DNA from: Spinacia oleracea
Lineage: Eukaryota; Streptophyta; Magnoliopsida; Caryophyllales; Amaranthaceae
Reading direction: 5' to 3'
Assembly (NCBI RefSeq): GCF_020520425.1
Contig: NC_079488.1
Span: forward strand, 2,705,747 to 2,769,746
DNA length: 64,000 nucleotides
Below are positions 58,874 to 64,000 of this stretch, in pieces; the first letter of the stretch is position 1; each line of letters starts with the position of its first letter. The notes beneath the pieces are model-generated. The model searched no databases. It worked only from the letters and a program-made list of their open reading frames with translations, and was not told the DNA's origin. Both the position numbers and the translations under genes were made by a program.

Positions 58874-61800
58874 ATGGAAGTTGAGCAGCTCAAAGGTTCG
58901 CCGTATCGGCGGCATAAAGATTTGGAAGCCGGTGGAAGTAGCCGCGGTGGTTTTTCCGACGAGGATGGTGGTGGGTTTAGTCCGTTTGATATTACCACTA
59001 CTAAGAATGCTCCTATTGAACGCCTCAAACGCTGGAGGGTATGTCAGTTTTTAATTTTTGTTTTGGTGCTATTTTTTGATGTTTATTTATTTAATAAATT
59101 TGTTAATTTTGGTGCTAATTTTTGTATTTTGGGTTTTATTGGATTAGTTTATTGATGGGTTTGTTTTGGTTGTTTTTGTTTTTGTTTTGTTTTTGTTTTT
59201 GTTTTGTTGGTATTTGTTTATGAATGATATTTAGGGTGTTGTGGGTTGTGAGATTTAGGTTGAGTTGCATTTTGAGTGTAAAATCTGTGCAGGGGAGCAA
59301 ACTGTATTGAGATTAATTTTGTAAATTTTGGTGCTAATTCTTTTGGTACTGTTATTTTGGGTCCTGTTGGATTAATTTGTGGATGAGCTAATTTTAGATA
59401 TATTGGTTGGGTAGTTTGTGGAATGTCATTTTTAAGAGGAAAAATTCTGTGGGTAGTATTTGTTACAATGAGATTTATTGTGTATTGAATCTGGGTGTTG
59501 TATACTTGTATGTAATGAGTTTATTTGTTTGAATAATTGAAGTTGAGTGATAAGATATAGGGTGGACTGCTTTGTTTCACTAAAAAAATCTGGGTATGAA
59601 TGTAGTGGATCAAATTTGAATGAGAAGGGGGAATAATGGAGGGTATTTCATAGTTAATATGATATACGAAGTAGACGATCTTTGGGGATTGGGGGGATTC
59701 TTTTGTTCGTATGTTTGTATAGATTCCGGACTGTTGGTGAGTAGTGAAGTGAATGTTGGTTGATAAAAGCAAAAACACTTCTAACATGCATGGACCAGCT
59801 TGATCTAGTAACCCAACATGAATACTGTTAGCAAGCTGAATTGCGTATGAGGATTGTTTCACGCACAATCATGTGTGCTTTGATTTATGTTACTCAGACT
59901 CGGCTAGAGGTGTCAAATAGGGGTACACGTCCAACTGTTAGACACGTCCATTTTATAATACTTATATGATGTTGGCCCAAAACGAAAGACCTAATTGTCA
60001 TACCAATCAAGTATCTGATCTGGATATTTGAGGTGAAATGAAGAATAGGCTATGATTCCGGATTTTTGACTTGATACTCCAAATAGGTATAGACACTTGA
60101 ACACCTCAATTTTGGCCAACAAGGTAAATGGGAACGTATGTTTCTCCTCATGCCTATAGTTCAGTTTTTTACGCTTGTAACCATGTCCAGCATCTTCTAG
60201 TTAAGCATCTTTTCATATCCCAGACTGTTGAACTGGATTTATGTCCAAGTTTGACACGCATTACCATCTAAGCATCATAGCTTGCGTTTTTACTGGTTGA
60301 ATTTGTAGAGTTCAACTAGTTGAGCTAATTACCTTAATACTTTTGGAGGCTTAAGAAGCACTTGTAACAATTAAATATGAACAAAAACTAGATTGCTGAA
60401 GTGTGCTTGAGTTGAGGCTTTCATCACCATTTGGTTGGCACAGCGGCGCTGGAACCAATTGGTCACTATTTGTTTCCATTATAAGTTATAACTGTATATA
60501 ATGCTATACCATGGGAAGCAGTTTGAGCTGATTAAATACTGTTTATCTCCAGCAAGCAGCACTTGTTCTTAATGCTTCTCGGAGGTTTCGTTACACCTTG
60601 GATTTGAAGAAGGAAGAAGAGAAAAAAGAAATAATCAGAAAAATCAGAACGCATGCACAAGTCGTACGGGTATGTTTTTAACTCTGGGGACTATTCATTT
60701 ATATTTGACTATTTAAAATTGTTTTTCATTTGTATTTGTCACTGTTTTAGGCTGCAAATCTTTTCAAGGAAGCTGCAGAGAGAGCACAGGGTAATTCTCT
60801 TGTCATTCTATTTTCATAGATAGGCAGCAGTAATTATGTGAAAGTTTACTTTGGTTGTTGTGAATGTTGCATTTTTTGGTGGTATCTTTCTATTTCTCCC
60901 TAATCATGTTGGGTTGTGCAGTTAGGCTTATTTGCTACATAATGTTATCAGCTAAGTGGCTTGTGGTTCCTGCTATGATGTTTTGTTTATTCTCTCACCA
61001 TATGTTTTTGTTTTTTCAAAGTAACCCAAGAGTATCCTGATGTTCAACATGGCGATTATGGAGTTAAGCCAGAGGAACTTGCTGCCATGTCAAAAGAACA
61101 CGATTCATCAGTTCTGCAGCAATTTGGTGGGGTAAGTTTGTTAGTATTCAGCTAGTTCTTTTTAGTGATTCCTGTCCTCTGGCTGTGTATAAAGCATTTA
61201 ATTTGTTTTTAATGCTGTTTGTCTTCTCTATTTTAACACGCATTACATGTATTTGAATTTTAGGTACCTCGGTTAGCAGAAAAGCTTAAATCAAATTTGG
61301 AGAAGGGGATCCCAGGGACTGAAGAAGATATGCAGCAAAGGAAAAATGTATTTGGATCAAATACTTATCCTCGAAAAAAGGGGCGAAGTTTTTGGGTTAG
61401 ATTTTTTTTTTTCCCAAGGAACATAATTTGCTTGAAAGATTTTAATAAATTTTCTGAAATGAAGGATATGCAATATGACTTATCCTCCTCTATTTTTTCT
61501 TACATGGTTTAGCGGTTCCTTTGGGAAGCTTGTCAAGATTTGACTTTAGTAATATTGATGGTAGCTGCTGTGGCATCTCTGGCTCTCGGTATCACATCAG
61601 AGGTGAGTCTGAAGCCTTGGTGGAAGAAAATTGTAGTATATGTTTGCTGTTGGTTCATTGATAATTAAATGGCTTGGGTTTTTTTAATCAAAACCTCAAC
61701 AAGCGTCAAACAGTTTTGTAAAAATAAATGTTTAGGAAAAATCAAGTGCAAAGCTGAATGGTTCTCTGATACTCGGGTTTAAAAGCTATTGCATCCTTTT

Positions 61801-63459
61801 TTGGTCCACAAATACAACTGCTTTGAGGTTATATCAGTGTCATGATTTTCAGTGAGAAATCAAGTGCTGAGCTGAATGGTTCGCTAATGCTCAATTTTGT
61901 TTTCATTGATAGTTCATTTCCGAAGTCCTCTATTGCTTCTATTGATTGTTCTAGCTCAAGAGTAATATGAAATTTAAATTTTCAACTGACAAGATTTCTT
62001 ATTATTAATAAAAACGGCTGATTTTGGTATTAAAATTTTATTTACTTTGGCTATAGTTCCTTTCTCCTGTGCTTTCCGAATCCCATTTGTTAAATGGATA
62101 AGGGAATTTTCGGATCGATACGCTTTCCCCGAGTAGTTAAAAGACGATGAATAATTAAAAGAAATTGTGTGAACAATGTCCTACGAGTTATCAAGTTCAA
62201 AAACAATCTGTTTTTTTTCCCCTTTCTAAAAGCAACCCCTTTTATTAAGTTTTTATTTGACTAGCTCTACCAACAGTTGTCTACCATTAGAAAATTCTGT
62301 CATTGAGGGCCTATTTTCCGTTAACAATACCAAAACACATGATATTCTCTTAGGGCATGTTTGATATAAACTTAGGAAAGGAGATGGAAATGAAATAAAT
62401 AAGAAGGGGGAAGGGTAGTGTTAGCTATTACTAATATTAGTTATTTGGTATAACTTAGGAAAAGAATCACTTGTAACAAATTGGGGATTGAAGAGGGTAA
62501 AAATGTTGTTACCATAGGGTTGGGAGTGGTAATTAATGGTGTAATGGTTGCCTTAGGAAAACTGCTCTCATATCAAACAGTATTTAAGGGAAATAGTTCC
62601 TTCCCTTAAAAACTATATACCAAACATACACTCCATTGAATTCTAGAAGTAATGAATTGAAGACCTTGGGGCTTTTAATGTCTGATATTGTTATTTCTCA
62701 CTAATTTTTGGATTAGGGTTAACAATTATGGGGGTAATTGATAAATAACATGAACTTATGGAACACTTAATCCCAGATCTGAAGTTGAACAGTTAACCTC
62801 TATTGAAAACCATAATATAGAATTGGACAATATCTCAGCTACTTTAGACCCAATTTCAAAACTTAATCATAACCTCCTTTTATTACGCTAACAACTCGGT
62901 AATACACCCCCCCCCCCCCCCCCGGTTTTCGATCCGTTGCTTGGATGTTCAAAGATGATGGATTTTGATTGAGATGGCTTTGAAGATTCAATGGAAAATG
63001 GAGAAATTATAAGAGGAAACTCGAAAATGGGAGGTAAAGAAAGGGAACGGGAAGAATCAGGGCCTATTGGAATATTGGTCTTATTGTTCAGTTAAAAACT
63101 TGAAAATAGGTAGTTGTCTCTAAAACAAGTTCAGGATTATTAGGTAGTTCTTTTCTAAATATTATATCTAATAGGCTGTTAGACAAAATTTCCTTAGCTT
63201 GAAGGAGTGGTCCTTTTTTTTTTTTTTTTTTATCTAATTTATTTCAAAGATGTAGAGCGTACCACACCTTTGACAACATTTTTTGAAATTTGTTTTCTAA
63301 ATTTCATGTTCATTACAGTTGATTTTTTTCATGTTTCTTTGGCACTTGGAATTTTATTCTTTATCATTACTGTTTTTTTATCTTTACAGGGAATTCAGAA
63401 AGGATGGTATGATGGGGGAAGCATTCTCTTTGCTGTGTTCCTGGTTATTTTTGTTACAG
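58874..63459 (+). CDS. Autoinhibited P-type Ca2+-ATPase (ACA8/9/10 type), exons 1-7, 3' end outside window
   Basis: Exons: 58874-59038, 60553-60669, 60751-60790, 61022-61131, 61264-61395, 61513-61602 and 63390-63459. All introns are GT-AG and phases match, giving 241 codons. The ATG has good context (AACAATGG). Exons 1-2 form the cytosolic N-terminal regulatory domain; RWR followed by QAALVLNASRRFRYTLDLKK is the calmodulin-binding autoinhibitory region. Exon 5 ends with SNTYPRKKGRSFW. Exon 6 is transmembrane helix 1 (DLTLVILMVAAVASLALGI) and exon 7 is helix 2 (ILFAVFLVIFVT). The catalytic DKTGT loop and remaining helices lie beyond the window (family about 1,070-1,090 aa). It exports Ca2+ at the plasma membrane with Ca2+/calmodulin relief. 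The exact paralogue is not assigned. Confidence 0.93.
62350..62630. mobile_element. Possible MITE in intron 6 of the Ca2+-ATPase gene
   Basis: The left side GGGCATGTTTGATATAAACTTAGG mirrors the right side GTGTATGTTTGGTATATAGTTTTTAAGG (reverse complement), with GGAAAGG/GGGAAGG following. No clear target duplication. Intron 6 is 1.79 kb and also contains a poly-C tract (62906-62922). Confidence 0.5.
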
Positions 63460-63846
63460 GTATAATTGATTATCTTCTCAAGGATCGCGGATGTGAATCC
63501 TTTATTTGATATAAAACTGTTTCTATTCTCTGTAAGTTGGCAGTGTTGACAAGGAGGGGAACTCATTACCAAGGCCTATGATACTTCGATTCCTTATGGC
63601 GTTTGTGTTGTCAAATGAGCTAGACTTAACAATTTGCTTTTAATAGGAACAGGTCACAGTAACCAAGCTACTTAGATCAATGGGGAGAAAAAGGGAAACA
63701 ATGTTAGTAACCTAATGATATTTCAAGGGGTTAGTCACTTAGTTGATGTAGATCTTGGGCTAAGAACACGAAATGTGAAATGAAAGTTACATATTGCAAG
63801 AATAGTTTACTTAAAAGTTGATGTGAAAGGATGACCAATGAACATA

Positions 63847-64000
63847 CTTCCTCCGTTCCAATATTATTGCACCATTTATCTTTTAAGGAAGTTTCACAAA
63901 TATTGCACCATTTCCATTTTAGGAAATAAAATATTTGCTTTCACACTATAAATATCCCAAAGAAACCTTTGCAAAGGATGGGGTGAAGTTCTTGCATATA
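63847..64000. mobile_element. Stowaway-like MITE, cut by window edge
   Basis: Begins CTTCCTCCGTTCCAATATTATTGC after TA (63845-63846), inside the next intron of the Ca2+-ATPase gene. The other end is outside the window. Confidence 0.6.

Noticed and set aside
62906..62922. Poly-C tract (also poly-G at 50648-50659)
   Set aside because: It is a simple homopolymer, length uncertain in sequencing. No function inferred.

Overview
The window is plant nuclear DNA: AT-rich, intron-bearing, and dominated by nested transposable elements. Only one clearly functional host gene is visible, the 5' part of a plasma-membrane-type Ca2+-ATPase at the right edge. The protein sequences point to a eudicot. A Caryophyllales source is only an impression and was not tested.

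Left third (1-22 kb): three members of one Angela/BARE-like Ty1-copia family. Copy A runs off the left edge on the minus strand and carries a 10-base frameshifting deletion. Copy C (7075-10118, plus strand) is a 5'-truncated end with one LTR. Copy B (11499-21981, minus strand) is complete, with 1.39-kb LTRs, a 5-bp target duplication, a primer-binding site and a polypurine tract. A and B share nearly identical pol and leader sequence but have unrelated gag modules with sharp borders. Between A and C lies a 1.3-kb PIF/Harbinger-like element filled with a 31-bp minisatellite, followed by a Stowaway MITE.

Middle (22-45 kb): an old copia relic, several MITEs, and a 10.1-kb CACTA element (27378-37479, TSD TGA) with no recognisable transposase. 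Inside the CACTA are a copia reverse-transcriptase scrap, a spliced-looking set of host-type exons, a Mutator-type MITE with a 10-bp TSD, and a further TIR-like element carrying an array of short hairpins. To its right are pseudogene exons of cytosolic phenylalanyl-tRNA synthetase alpha, then a head-to-head pair made of an LRR fragment and an unknown ORF, then a Helitron-like 3' hairpin and a hAT-type MITE.

Right third (45-58 kb): a nest of Helitron-like termini (at least four 5' ends and two 3' ends) with Stowaway MITEs inside. Next comes a second PIF/Harbinger-like minisatellite element in reverse orientation, whose microsatellite holds a 153-codon fragment of a retroelement-associated endonuclease-like domain. 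A 118-bp tRNA-type SINE with a 15-bp target duplication follows.

Right edge (58.9-64 kb): exons 1-7 of an ACA8/9/10-type autoinhibited Ca2+-ATPase (241 codons, N-terminal regulatory domain through transmembrane helix 2). The gene continues past the window. Apart from it, nothing looks like an intact host gene.
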